A DNA stretch of 64,000 nt, from assembly GCA_964017045.1 (NCBI GenBank), contig OZ024798.1:9445793-9509792 (forward strand). Reading direction: 5' to 3'. The position numbers and the translations under genes were made by a program. This DNA is from Omphiscola glabra (lineage: Eukaryota; Mollusca; Gastropoda; Lymnaeidae). Under the pieces are notes generated by a model that saw only the letters and a program-made list of their open reading frames with translations, made no database searches and had not been told where the DNA came from. The first letter of the stretch is position 1. Every line of letters starts with the position of its first letter. Shown here one piece after another: positions 21,671 to 32,822 of the stretch.

Positions 21671-21938
21671 AATGGCATCTTGACACTCAGCTCCCACAAA
21701 GATAGTGCATCAAAAGACTGGCGATGTTACCATTGGGCTCATCTGTCTCTCTAAGATGGCATCTTGACACTCAGCTCCCACAAAGATAGTGCATCAAAAG
21801 ACTGGGTTGTTACCATTGGGCTCATCTGTCTCTCTAAGATGGCATCTTGACACTCAGCTTCCACAAAGATAGTGCATCAAAAGACTGGCGATGTTACCAT
21901 TGGGCTCATTAATACGCAGTCATCTGTCTCTCTATGTT
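21671..21938. repeat. 83-84-bp tandem repeat, 3 copies
   Basis: Copies start atggcatcttgacactcagc at about 21671, 21755 and 21838 and end in ctcatctgtctctct. The last copy has a small insertion (ttaatacgcag). Confidence 0.9.
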
Positions 21939-21954
21939 CAGAGTTCACGTGCAC

Positions 21955-22062
21955 TTAACAGGCAGCAGTGAGACATCTCGAACATTTTCGAACATCGGAG
22001 CGCCGTGAGTATGCTCTCATAGCATGGAAATGAGCGCTATATAAGTACTCCAATCAATCAAT
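21955..22062 (+). mobile_element. Probable L2/CR1-type LINE 3' tail
   Basis: Phrases agcgctatataagtact and the (aatc)n run caatcaatcaatcatc are the kind of 3' terminus seen in L2/CR1-type LINEs. No coding part is left. The inverted Tx1-like fragment starts immediately after. Confidence 0.45.
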
Positions 22063-22155
22063 CATCAGCCCCTGTCCTGCATAGTGGACATTCTATTTAC
22101 CCAGCTCTGCCCTTGTATGGTCTTGATGAGACTGGTATCATGTTGTATGTTGTCA
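22063..22155 (-). mobile_element. Inverted Tx1-like LINE fragment
   Basis: The reverse complement matches the LINE zinc-knuckle region near 5808-5900 (atacaacatgacaccagtct, gtccactgtgcaggacaggg types) with several substitutions. No 3' UTR or poly(A) is present. Confidence 0.75.
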
Positions 22156-22213
22156 AACAAAGTAAGGTTGACCTTGAAAAAAGGAATGTAACAAAACTAT
22201 GAACCTTTCGGCA

Positions 22214-22324
22214 GGAAACCTTCGTCCTGGTACTTCTTTTATAATACAACTTACTATCATGGATATTCCACGTCCAAATCCTAATACTTCTATTATAATA
22301 CCACATACTATCATGGATATTCCA
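22214..22324. repeat. 54-bp minisatellite, left part
   Basis: Two full monomer boundaries (atcatggatattcca at 22256 and 22310) and a decayed upstream copy. The array is interrupted by the RTE LINE at 22325 and continues at 25386. Confidence 0.9.
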
Positions 22325-22399
22325 GCCGCAGAATGCATGACGCCAAGTAGTGAAAGCCAGAATCTGGAAACTACTAGGCCGACGACCATCATCTCCACC

Positions 22400-23197
22400 A
22401 GGACCACCACCGCCATTGGAACGTGGAATGTACGCACCATGTATGAGACGGGAAAGACTGCACAAGTGACCGCTGAGATGAGGAACTATAACCTCGCCAT
22501 ACTAGGAATCAGCGAGGCAAGATGGATCGGGTGCGGACAGAAGAGACTAGCCTCAGGAGAGATGCTGTTATTCTCAGGGCACGAGAGTGACGATGCACCA
22601 CACACTCTGGGCGTGGCCCTGATGATATCCAGGGCAGCCCAAGGAGCACTCATTGGATGGGAGGCGCATGGGCCTAGAATACTCACAGCAACCTTTCGGA
22701 CCAAAAAACACAGAATCAATTTGGATGTTATCCAGTGCTACGCACCAACAAACGAAAGTGAGGAGGAAGACAAAGATGAATTCTATAACAGATTGCTTAC
22801 CATTACCCAGGGTCGCCCTAGGCGAAACATTGTCATCCTCATAGGAGATCTCAATGCCAAGATCGGCAGTGACAACACGGGCTATGAAGAAGCCATGGGG
22901 CGACAGGGGATAGGAGAAATGAATGATAACGGAGAAAGATTTGCCGACCTATGTGCCACAACAAATCTAGTCATAGGCGGGAGCTTATTCCAACACAGGA
23001 GGATACACAAGGCCACATGGGTTTCACCGGACCTCCAAACGATGAACCAAATAGATCATGTGTGTATTGGGAAAAAATTCAGGCGATCTCTCCAAGATGT
23101 ACGAGTCAGAAGAGGAGCTGACGTTGCCTCAGACCACCATCTTCTAGTGGCCCGGCTGAGACTAAAACTGAAAAGGCACTACACTGAGCAGACATCA
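22400..23197 (+). pseudogene. RTE APE-type endonuclease domain
   Basis: The domain nicks target DNA for target-primed reverse transcription. Visible motifs are IGTWNVRTMYETGKTA (N-terminal Asn), LGISEARWIGCGQKR (catalytic Glu), DVIQCYAPTNESEEEDKDEF, ILIGDLNAKIGSD (the D-L-N block), THKATWVSP-like IHKATWVSPDLQTMNQIDHV, and VASDHHLLVARLRLKLK (terminal S-D-H). All expected catalytic blocks are present and the frame is open to a stop at 23198-23200. A second in-frame stop follows at 23210-23212, after which the same frame continues. The open frame extends upstream into the minisatellite by chance, so the natural start is probably near or just before 22330 and cannot be fixed. Confidence 0.88.
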
Positions 23198-23212
23198 TAA
23201 AAGTTGCGCTAA

Positions 23213-25338
23213 AACACCCCCTTCTTGAAAGATAAGGCCAAACAGGAAGAGTTCAGGACCACTCTGTCCAACAAGTTCCAAGTCCTACAGGAACTGATAG
23301 GAGACGAGACGATCGATGGAAAGTGGCAGGGAGTAAAGAAAGCAGTCAAATCAACATGTCAGGAAGTGTTGGGAAACAAGAAACATACACACAAAGAATG
23401 GATAACAGCAGATACATTGAAAGTGATAGAAGAGAGAAAAGGGAAGAAGGCAGAAATTAACAACAGCCGTACACGAGCGCAGAAAGTTAGGTTCCAAAAG
23501 GAGTACTCAGAGGCAAATAAGAAAGTAAAGAAAAGCGCTAAAATGGACAAAAGAAACTTTGTAGACATGCTTGCCAAAGAAGCGGAAGAAGCAGCCAAGG
23601 AAATAAGCGGGAATTGTTCGCTACCATCAAGAAATTGTCTGGAAAGTTCAGGAAGCCAGAAAGACCAGTGAAGGACAAAGGTGGTAAGAGCATACCAAAT
23701 GAGGAGCAACAGAGAGCGAGATGGAAAGAACACTTTGAGGAACTTCTAAACAGGCCAGAGCCAAGTAATCCACCAGATATTCAGCCAGCTGACAGTGACC
23801 TGGCTATTGACTGCAACTCACCCACCAAAGAAGAGATCCGTATTGCCATCAAACAACTTAAAAATGGCAAGGCTGCAGGACCGGATGGCATCCCAGCAGA
23901 GGCACTGAAGGCTGACGTGCACACCAGTGTAGATATGCTTCACCCACTGTTCTTGAAGATCTGGGAGGAGGAACAGGTACCTTCGGAGTGGAAGGAGGGA
24001 TATCTCATTAAAATCCCAAAAAAGGGGGACTTAAGCTCCTGCTCCAACTATAGAGGGATCACCTTACTGTCCATCCCAGGCAAGGTTTTCAACCGCGTAC
24101 TACTCAACAGAATGAAAGAAACTGTTGACCCCCTGCTGCGGGACCAACAGGCTGGCTTCCGGACCAACAGATCCTGTACTGACCAAATTGCAACACTGCG
24201 CATCATCCTAGAGCAATCCCTGGAATGGAACTCACCCCTCTACATCAACTTCGTTGACTACGAGAAAGCCTTTGACAGTGTGGATAGGCAAACCCTCTGG
24301 AGACTGTTGAGACATTATGGAGTCCCGCGGAAAATCACGGACTTGATCAGAAACTCTTACGAGGGGATGACCTGCCGAGTAGTCCACGGACAACAGGTGA
24401 CGGATGCTTTCCAGGTGAAGACCGGTGTGAGGCAGGGATGTTTGCTTTCGCCTTTCCTGTTCCTATTGGCCATTGACTGGGTGATGAAAACTTCCACACA
24501 ACAGAAGCGGAATGGTATTCAATGGACCTTGTGGGACCAGCTTGATGACCTCGATTTTGCTGACGATCTTGCCCATCTCTCCCATACCCAACAACAGATG
24601 CAGGAGAAGACCATAAATATTGCAGACACTTCTGCACGTATTGGTCTTAATATTCACAAGGGGAAGAGCAAGGTCCTCAAGGTCAATGCCGCTACCAATA
24701 CAGCACCCATCAGGCTCAAAGAGGAAGCGCTCGAGGAGGTAGAGAGCTTTGTCTACCTTGGCAGCATCGTGGACAAGCAAGGTGTGACAGATGCTGACAT
24801 CAAAATGAGGGTAGGAAAGGCACGGGCAGCCTTCCAACAACTAAAAAATGTCTGGGCCTCCAAACACCTAAATACCAAACTGAAGATCAGAACCTTCAAC
24901 ACAATGGTGAAATCGGTTCTACTGTATGGTGCAGAAACATGGAGAATCACTGCTGGGAATATGAAGAGAATCCAGTCCTTCATCAATAACTGCTTAAGAA
25001 GGATTCTCGGGATTCATTGGCCCGACAGAATCAGCAACCAGAAACTGTGGCAGCGGACAAAGCAAGAACCTGTAGAACAAGAGATCCTCCAGAGAAGATG
25101 GAGATGGATTGGCCTTACGCTCAGGAAACCTGCCTCCAGCATAACTAGACAAGCCTTGAATTGGAACCCTCAAGGAAAACGGAAAAGAGGCAGGCCTAAG
25201 AACACTTGGCGCCGTGAAGTGGAGGCGGATACCAAGAAACTTGGCCACACTTGGGGGAGGCTGGAGAGATTGGCTCAGGATCGTGATGCCTGGAGGGCTC
25301 TTGTAGGCGGCCTATGTCCTAATCACAGACGTCGATGA
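23213..25338 (+). pseudogene. RTE linker and reverse transcriptase, one frameshift
   Basis: After the two stops, the frame continues as the Lys/Glu-rich linker (LSNKFQVLQELIGDE, KHTHKEWITADTLKVIEERK) to about 23610, where a frameshift moves to the RT frame ending at 25338. RT blocks: [113 protein letters not shown], the catalytic [12 protein letters not shown] at about 24545-24585, [23 protein letters not shown], and the C-terminal [34 protein letters not shown] and [10 protein letters not shown]. All seven RT blocks appear intact over 570 codons, so inactivation is recent. Confidence 0.9.
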
Positions 25339-25385
25339 AGATCGGCTGCTGTTCCTCGAGGACGAAAAGGCGAAAGAAGAAGAAG

Positions 25386-26043
25386 ATCATGGATATTCCA
25401 CGTCCACACCCTGGTACTTCCATTATAATACCACATACTATCATGGATATTCCACGTCCACACCCTGGTACTTCCATTATAATACCACATACTATCATGG
25501 ATATTCCACGTCCACACCCTGGTACTTCCATTATAATACCACATACTATCATGGATATTCCACGTCCACATCCTGGTACTTCTATTATAATACCACATAC
25601 TATCATGGATATTCCACATCCAGATCCTGGTACTTCTATTATAATACCACATACTATCATGGATATTCCACGTCCACATACTGGTACTTCTATTATAATA
25701 CCACATAATATCATGGATATTCCACGTCCACATCCTTGTACTTCTAGTATAATACCACATACTATCATGGATATTCCACGTCCACATACTGGTACTTCTA
25801 TTATAATACCACCTACTATCATGGATATTCCACGTCCACATACTGGTACTTCTATTATAATACCACATAATATCATGGATATTCCACGTCCACATCCTTG
25901 TACTTCTAGTATAATACCACATACTATCATGGATATTCCACGTCCACATCCTGGTACTTCTATTATAATACCACATACTATCATGGATATTCCACGTCCA
26001 CATACTGGTACTTCTATTAAAATACCACATACTATCATGGATA
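25386..26043. repeat. 54-bp minisatellite, 12 copies plus partial
   Basis: Monomer boundaries atcatggata fall every 54 bases from 25386 to 26034 with no indel. The body reads attccacgtccacatcctgg and tacttctattataata.... Because 54 is a multiple of three, long open frames appear on both strands; they are not genes. Confidence 0.95.
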
Positions 26044-26186
26044 CAGCACATTCACATCCAGGAAAAGTCGAGCGAGTACTTTGTATTAGTTATGGATTAT
26101 GTCAATTCTTCTTATTTTCTTTTCCTTTTTATTTTGGATAGACGTATATTATGTCAACATAAATTAGTATGTTTATTTCTACTTTC

Positions 26187-26413
26187 TACATCAAGACAAT
26201 ATCTTTACATGACATTTACTTACCGGTACCTATACTAAGACAATACCTTTACATAACGTTGATTTACCTACATCAAGACCATATATTTACATAAAATTTA
26301 CTTACCTACATCAAGACAATACCTTTACATAACATTTACTTACCGACATCAAGACAATATCTTTACATACAAATTTACTTACTTATATCAAGACAATATC
26401 TTTATATAACATT
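26187..26413. repeat. Degenerate 38-45-bp tandem repeat, 5-6 copies
   Basis: Units of the type catcaagacaatatctttac and ataacatttacttacc recur with small indels. Confidence 0.75.
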
Positions 26414-26659
26414 TATTATATAAAGAAGCATGATAACCATAAATGATAATTAGAAAAGCATATAGCATAATATTTGATTTGTTCAACAAGACATCAAGGT
26501 AAAATACTTTTACAAATGACACACTGTGTTATACATTACATAATTCATTTTAAAATTGACTTTGTTTAAAATAGTTTCATTAAAGAGGGTCGCCGAAGTA
26601 AGAGAATTAACCTCCTCAATGCGATTGTGTGGTAAGTTTTTGTGGTGCTTTTGTCCAAC

Positions 26660-26957
26660 ATCAAATTATGTATCTACCAGCTAGTGTGTCATAGGAAAGG
26701 ATGCTTTAGTCATAATTCACGGTATGTATCTACTGGCAAGTGTGTCTTAGGAAACTTTGCTTTTGTTATACACCCTTTAAGTATCCACATGCTAGTGTGT
26801 CGTAGGAAATTATGCTTTTGTCACACTTCCCTTTAAGTATATACAGGCTAGTGTGTCGTAGGAAATTATGCTTTTGTCACACTTCCCTTTAAGTATCTAC
26901 AGGCTAGTGTGTCGTAGGAAATTATGCTTTTGTCACACTTCCCTTTAAATATCTACC
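26660..26957. repeat. 56-bp minisatellite, about 5 copies
   Basis: The monomer includes ggaaattatgcttttgtcac, acttccctttaagtatctac and aggctagtgtgtcgta. Left copies are diverged and right copies nearly identical, the pattern of one-sided growth. Confidence 0.88.
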
Positions 26958-28207
26958 TTCTTTGTTATCCCTCAAAAAAGATGATAGTGAAAGCATATAG
27001 GGTTAAAGGTCATGTCAATCAATTCACATGTATTAACAATATTGAACATTGTCTTCCACCATCACCATATTATAATGAAATTATATGAGGTTACAGCTAA
27101 TATAAATCAAATCGTGTGTAGCAACCATATGCATAGAGAATATTGAACATTAGCTTCCCTCAACACAGACGTAAGTTGAGTTAGGTGGGCTTTTAGTCCT
27201 AGATAAATCAACTAATTTGTACTAGCCATATATTTAATTTTAAAAACTGTATTTTCATTGACTGACCTAGAATTGATCGGTTAAAAGACAATATACTTTA
27301 ATATACTTTTATTTTTCTATTATAAAAAGATGTGCACCCAAACAATTTTGTGACGTAATATCTGATGTTTTCTTGTTATAAAATGCTTACAGCTTTTAGT
27401 GAGAAACTACCTTAAGGATAATCGCTGCATTTCAACACAGGTGATTAATTATATAAAAACTATTTCAATAAACTGAAATGAAACAAATATTTGATTAGAC
27501 TATTAAATTAATGTATTTGAAATGAACTTTTTATATAATTTTTTTCTTATATTAAAAAAAAAAATGTGTGTAAAGGTTTGAACGATTTTTTTTTCTTTTT
27601 CAAGGGAGACTATTTAATATGTTTTAGTAAATTTATGTGTGGATATATCTTAAGATTTTTCTAACTATATGTATTGTATTTTTGTATTTATCAAGTTTAT
27701 TATTATACTTTTGACAAAAAACTGTCAATTTAGACTATTTGCAAGATAACTTGAAATAAAATTTACATCGTATGGAGTTTCATGCAACTTATAAAGTTAA
27801 ATGTATAACATATATTTATATAAAGCGAAAAATGCTATTCAATGGTGATACAAAATATGCAATTATCGTAAACTTCTTAATTATTAAATTTCTTTTCAAT
27901 ATATAACCCATTTATTTGTTCTGTGTTTGGGACAAGGAGAGTCAAGTCAAACTATAATTGAAAATGTGATTGTTAGTTTTATGCATTATAATCATTCACC
28001 AACTATTTTTGTTATGAGATAAAAATAATTCTCGCTACATTAAAAAAAAAAAAAAAAGGTGGATAAGGTAAATAATATATAGACTCAGGATAACTCTCTT
28101 TAGGGACTGTGCTCATATTATAAAACGCAATGAGGGTAGCGGGTGGTTTATCATTTTGTTAAATGGGTGAGGGCATGTGAGTTATAAAACAATACTTTTC
28201 AACTGTT
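26958..28207. other. AT-rich spacer with module A fragments
   Basis: No gene recognised. The block near 27600-27715 (caagggagactatttaatat, taagatttttctaactatat) matches 33376-33490 and 42488-42600, which places it in the module A family. Confidence 0.55.
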
Positions 28208-28615
28208 AAAAAAAAAAACATATAGACTCATATATGGCACCACAGACTTAAGGCTTTTTTTCACAAACATAATTACACAAACATTACATTAGAAACACTT
28301 TGTAGATTTAAAATACAAAACGTAATTGAAAACAAAATTTAAGACAATATAATGACTGAGAAATACATTAATTGTTTTTTGTTTATATTCCAACTGATAT
28401 ATATATCATGTTAACAAATGTATTATAGAAGCAATTTTTAACATAGTAAACAGTATTTCATTAGAATTTCAGTACCCTTTATGTAAATATGTTGTTTCAG
28501 CACATGATTTAAATTGTTGTTTAAGTTAACACTTAGATAATTTTGCCTGTAAATAATTTATTCTGTATATGTTGAAATATTCCTTTGTTGAAAATCTAAT
28601 AAAAAAAACAATTAA
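28208..28615 (+). mobile_element. Tx1-like LINE 3' end, tandem copy 1, internally deleted
   Basis: It starts at acatatagactcatat after an A run, jumps directly to atggcaccacagactt and continues through the ORF2 end and 3' UTR to an AATAAA-like tail. Compared with copy 2, about 255 bases are missing between two catat repeats. It has the same 5' breakpoint as copy 2. Confidence 0.85.
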
Positions 28616-28617
28616 AA

Positions 28618-29300
28618 AAAAAAAAAAACATATAGACTCATATACAACATGACACCAGTCTCATCAAGACCATACAAGGACCGAGCTAGGCACATAGAAT
28701 GTCCACTGTGCAGGACGGGGGCTGATGAGACCGAACAACATTTATATATGTCATGCAACACAATCTTACAGACTAAATCTACACTTAAACAAATCATACA
28801 AGCAGGTACAGTTCACACAGTAGATATAGACAGAGCCATAACACTAAACACAATACCAGAATCCAAAAACAAGAAACAACACACAATAAGTCTCATATTA
28901 CTTTCACAATACAGAAAACATATATGGCACCACAGACTTAAGGCTTTTTTTCACAAACATAATTACACAAACATTACATTAGAAACACTTTTTAGATTTA
29001 AAATACAAAACGTAATTGAAAACAAAATTTAAGACAATATAATGACTGAGAAATACATTAATTGTTTTTTGTTTATATTCCAACTGATATATATATCAAG
29101 TTAACAAATGTATTATAGAAGCAATTTTTAACATAGTAAACAGTATTTTATTAGAATTTCAGTACCTTTATGTAAAAATGTTGTTTCAGCACATGATTTA
29201 AATTGTTGTTTAAGTTAACACTTAGGTAATTTTGCATTGTAAATAATTTATTCTGTATATGTTGAAATATTCCTTTGTTGAAAATCTAATTTTAAAAAAA
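28618..29300 (+). mobile_element. Tx1-like LINE 3' end, tandem copy 2
   Basis: Head to tail with copy 1 and starting at the identical element position (acatatagactcatatacaa) after an A run. The open frame 28649-29032 covers the zinc knuckle (CPLC...ETEQHLYMSC) and the terminus LFRFKIQNVIENKI, with Leu-Thr-Cys changed to Met-Ser-Cys. The 3' UTR ends near 29295 with gaaaatctaatttt. Confidence 0.88.
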
Positions 29301-29564
29301 TGTAAACTTTCAGATGAAATAAGTGGGCAAGACGTGCCTGGAATCTTTCATTTAATTAAAGAATGGAACAATTTAATGTAAAAAAAAAAAAAAGGGTTAA
29401 TCCACTCGTATCCAGGAATAATTCCAAAGAACGTTTGTTAAGCATATTAAACTATAATTAAATTTCTGTTAAACAATAAAAAAAAAAAATAAATTGTATT
29501 AAAAGAATTGTGTCAACTTCACAGTAGTGGTTGGTAAAAAAAAAAAAGCCCCTTTAAAAGGAAA
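29301..29564. other. AT-rich spacer
   Basis: No gene. The phrase ggttaatccactcgta...aacgtttgttaagcatattaaac is shared with 15465-15515. Confidence 0.5.
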
Positions 29565-30300
29565 ACCACTTGTCCTCGATCCCTACCCTTAAGGATGCAT
29601 TGCAAATGAAAAGACACTTGCTCCAGTGGTCCCTATAGTCACCATTTATATTAGTCATCCTGCTCATGTCCATCACCTACAGATCATCGATGTCTGCAAA
29701 TTACCTTGAGATCAGTAGGCCACCAACAACTCCCACTAGTTCCTGACTCGATCGTGCATTTCAATTTTGACACCCGTGCTGAATGCCAATGTAGCTCACC
29801 CTTTACACACTTGCCCATCCCCGACAAAGACAAAACATTTCATAATCTGTAGGTCACCAATGGCCTGCAATAACCTAGAGCTACCTCCATCCTGTAACAA
29901 AAGTTTTAAACACTTACAGATGTCTAATTAGGCTTAATCCTTTTACACTTATCCATCACGGAAAACAGTAAAAGGAATCATGATCAGTAGGTCACCAGTG
30001 TACCCTAATGACCGTGAGGCAATTATGAAATACAATGATATTGCATGACTTAGTCAATTTAATGTTAGACAAATGTATATGTTTACATTGATGCCTACAA
30101 GTTTCCTTAAACACAGTACTGGTTTTGAAACAGATTATTACATCACGTCAATATAAGTTTGACAGCTGGCTTGTATTACAGTTGTATTATCCCATCAATC
30201 GTGATCGTGACAAGTGGAACAAAATAAGTTATAACTCTGCATGCATGAATTTATTTCATGGGCGGCCCACACTGTTTTAGTCATATGACTGTCACATGGG
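29565..30300. repeat. Low-copy module A, copy 2
   Basis: Ordered blocks shared with 33650-34440 and 42770-43880: tcctcgatccctaccctt, agatcagtaggccaccaac, gctgaatgccaatgtagct-like, cttacagatgtctaat.aggcttaatcctttta, gatcagtaggtcaccagtg, a tgcatgact..gt.aatttaatgtta block and tttcatgggcggcccacact. Non-coding. Confidence 0.7.
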
Positions 30301-30320
30301 CGTGCTTGCTTTCAAGTAAG

Positions 30321-31258
30321 AACTCTGATTAATTGACCTTATAAGCACCTCGAATATTGTTAGTCCTATGACTGTAAGAACTCTGATTAATTGACCCTAT
30401 GATCGCCTCGAATATTGTTAGTCATATGACTGTAAGAACTCTGATTAATTGACCTTTTGAGTGCCTCGAATATTGTTAGTCATATGACTTTAAGAACTCT
30501 GATTAATTGACCTTTTGAGTGCCTTGAATATTGTTAGTCATATGATTGTAAGAACTCTGATTAATTGACCTTTTGAGTGCCTCGAATATTGTTAGTCATA
30601 TGACTTTAAGAACTCTGATTAATTGACCTTTTGAGTGCCTTGAATATTGTTAATCATATGACTGTAAGAACTCTGATTAATTGACCTTATGAGCGCCTCG
30701 AATATTGTTATTCATATGACTGTAAGAACTCTGATTAATTGACATTATGGGCGCCTAGAATATTGTTAGTCATATGATTGTAAGAACTCTAATTAATTGA
30801 CCTTATAAGTGCCTAGAATATTGTTAGTCATATGACTGTAAGAACTCTGATTAATTGACCTTATAAGTGCCTAGAATATTGTTAGTGATATGACTGTAAG
30901 AACTCTGATTAATTGACCTTATGAGTGCCTAGAATATTGTTAGTCATATGACTGTAAGAACCCTGATTAATTGACCTTATGATCGCCTCAAATATTGTTA
31001 GTCATATGACTGTAAGAACCCTGATTAATTGACCTTATGATCGCCTCAAATATTGTTAGTCATATGACTGTAAGAACCCTGATTAATTGACCTTATGATC
31101 GCCTCAAATATTGTTAGTCATATGACTGTAAGAACTCTTTTTAATTGACCTTATGAGTGACTAGAATATTGTTAGTCATATGATTGTAAGAACTCTGATT
31201 AATTGACCTTATAAGCGCCTCCAATATTGTTAGTCACGTGACTGTAAGAACTCTGATA
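30321..31258. repeat. 58-bp minisatellite, 16 copies
   Basis: The monomer includes ctctgattaattgacctta and gaatattgttagtcatatga. The phase ctctgat recurs from 30323 to 31251, exactly 16 x 58 bp. It grows out of a gttttagtcatatgactg block that is present once in the paralog at 43.86 kb. Confidence 0.95.
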
Positions 31259-31365
31259 CATTCAGTTCATTTGAGGTATTCGCTTCTTTAGTAATCTCAT
31301 TGTAACAACTCTAATATATTTAGTCCATAGACGCTTAAAGATTTTAAAGACATATGACGGTAAAC

Positions 31366-31612
31366 ACCAAGTCATTAACAAAACAACATATAAGTCAACA
31401 TCTTCAACACCAAGTCATTAATAAAACATATTCAACACTAATTCTGTAAAAAAAACATATACGTCAACATCTTCCACACCAAGTCATTAATAAAACATAT
31501 TCAACACCAAGTCATTAACAAAACAACATTTACAGTCGACATCTTCAACATCAAGTCTTTAACAAAATAACATGTAAGTCGACATCTCCAACACCAAGTC
31601 ATTAACAAAACA
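31366..31612. repeat. Variable-length tandem repeat around caccaagtcattaa
   Basis: The phrases aacaccaagtcattaacaaa and agtcaacatcttcaaca recur five to six times with unit length changes. The paralogous position at 44036-44240 has a different, regular 44-bp expansion. Confidence 0.75.
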
Positions 31613-31676
31613 GAAAAGGAAAACTTGTAAACTAAATAAATCATGACTTTAATTAAAAAATCATTGTAGAAAAATA

Positions 31677-31830
31677 TCACAACATACACATGATTAAAAC
31701 AATCATTACCATCACATATTTAAACCATCAGTACAGACACATGATTAAAACGTTCGGTACAGACACATGTTTTCAACATAAGTATAGACACATGATTTTA
31801 AAAAAAATCATTACAGACACATCTATAAAT
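31677..31830. repeat. Degenerate tandem repeat around acagacacatgattaaaac
   Basis: Five to six units of 25-30 bp. The paralog at 44290-44365 starts with the same caacatacacatgattaaaa. Confidence 0.65.
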
Positions 31831-32570
31831 TTAGAACAAATAAAATTATAAAGAAAACTAATAAAATGAACACATGATATTGATTAAATATTTCTTAAAA
31901 ACAACGTTTTTCTTAAACATTATTTTTATGCTTCTTTTATATATTTAAAATTCATATTCCAATTTAACAAACTTTATTTATGTAGCACAGAAATTTAATA
32001 AAAGAAAATTGGGATTGAAGTAACGCAATTATTGCCATGAAAAATGAAATTAATTATTTTATTGTGCGTCAAGCATATTATTTGATACATGCGAGTAATC
32101 GTTCAATAATTTTAAGAAAGATGTCGTAAGACGAACTAAATCTACTTATTAATAAAAGAAAAAAACAATTACTTTTACGTATTATACAATAAGCACCCCC
32201 TAAGATCACACATTTTCGTATAAATACTTTTTCAAATGTAATAACAAGCAACTGGGATTGTGGTAAAATTATTTTAAAAAAAAAAAACCTTCATAAAAGT
32301 AACGCAATTTATAAAAAAAGAAACTATTAGTGCCGCTCTAATCGCTCATTTTGTCACGCCCCTGAACTATATTAACATTTTAATTACCTAGAAAGTTTTA
32401 CAACGGATATTTATTTCAAACAATATTTTAGAAAAAAACAACAAAAATGTTGCGAACCACTCACACTTGATATATTTTTTTTGAAGTATCTCGTCTAGCA
32501 AAGTTTTTGGGAATTTAATTTTATGTTCATTTTGAATTACAGGAAAGAATTTTGAGGTTAGTGTGTGGGT
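31831..32570. other. AT-rich spacer
   Basis: No gene, array or recognisable transposon. Very AT-rich with A runs near 32276-32288. Confidence 0.5.
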
Positions 32571-32577
32571 CTGAAAA

Positions 32578-32822
32578 TGTGACAGAATGTGTTCTCATCG
32601 GCATTTAGTCTATGTGACAGAATGTGTTGTCATCAGCATTTAATCTATGTGACAGAATGTGTTGTCATCGGCATTGAGTCTATGTGACAGAATGTGTTGT
32701 CATCGGCATTGAGTCTATGTGACAGAATGTGTTGTCATCGGCATTGAGTCTATGTGACAGAATGTGTTGTCATCGGCATTGAGTCTATGTGACAGAATGT
32801 GTTGTCATCGGCATTTAGTCTA
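32578..32822. repeat. 35-bp minisatellite, 7 copies
   Basis: The monomer is gtgacagaatgtgttgtcat plus cggcattgagtctat. It is followed by gccaggttccagctcgatcg, the same right flank as the arrays or single unit at 34.46 and 41.2 kb. Confidence 0.93.

Larger units (their letters stand above)
22325..25385 (+). mobile_element. RTE-type LINE, nearly full length, inserted in a 54-bp array
   Basis: About 3.06 kb, close to the usual length of RTE elements. It encodes an APE endonuclease and RT in one polyprotein and ends in a short GAA-rich tail (gaaagaagaagaag) instead of poly(A). It interrupts the 54-bp minisatellite after atcatggatattcca (22310-22324), and the array restarts with the same 15 bases (25386-25400), so these are the candidate target-site duplication. 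Two stops and one frameshift inactivate it. Confidence 0.9.

Noticed and set aside
25319..26141. Open frames across the 54-bp repeat on both strands (IMDIPRPHPGTSIIIPHT type)
   Set aside because: The monomer is 18 codons long and the frames begin or end arbitrarily. The upstream arm of the array is simply joined to LINE coding sequence by chance.
30321..31258. Regular 58-bp array considered as a CRISPR-like array
   Set aside because: There are no unique spacers: the whole 58-bp unit repeats. The context is eukaryotic retroelement DNA with no cas genes.
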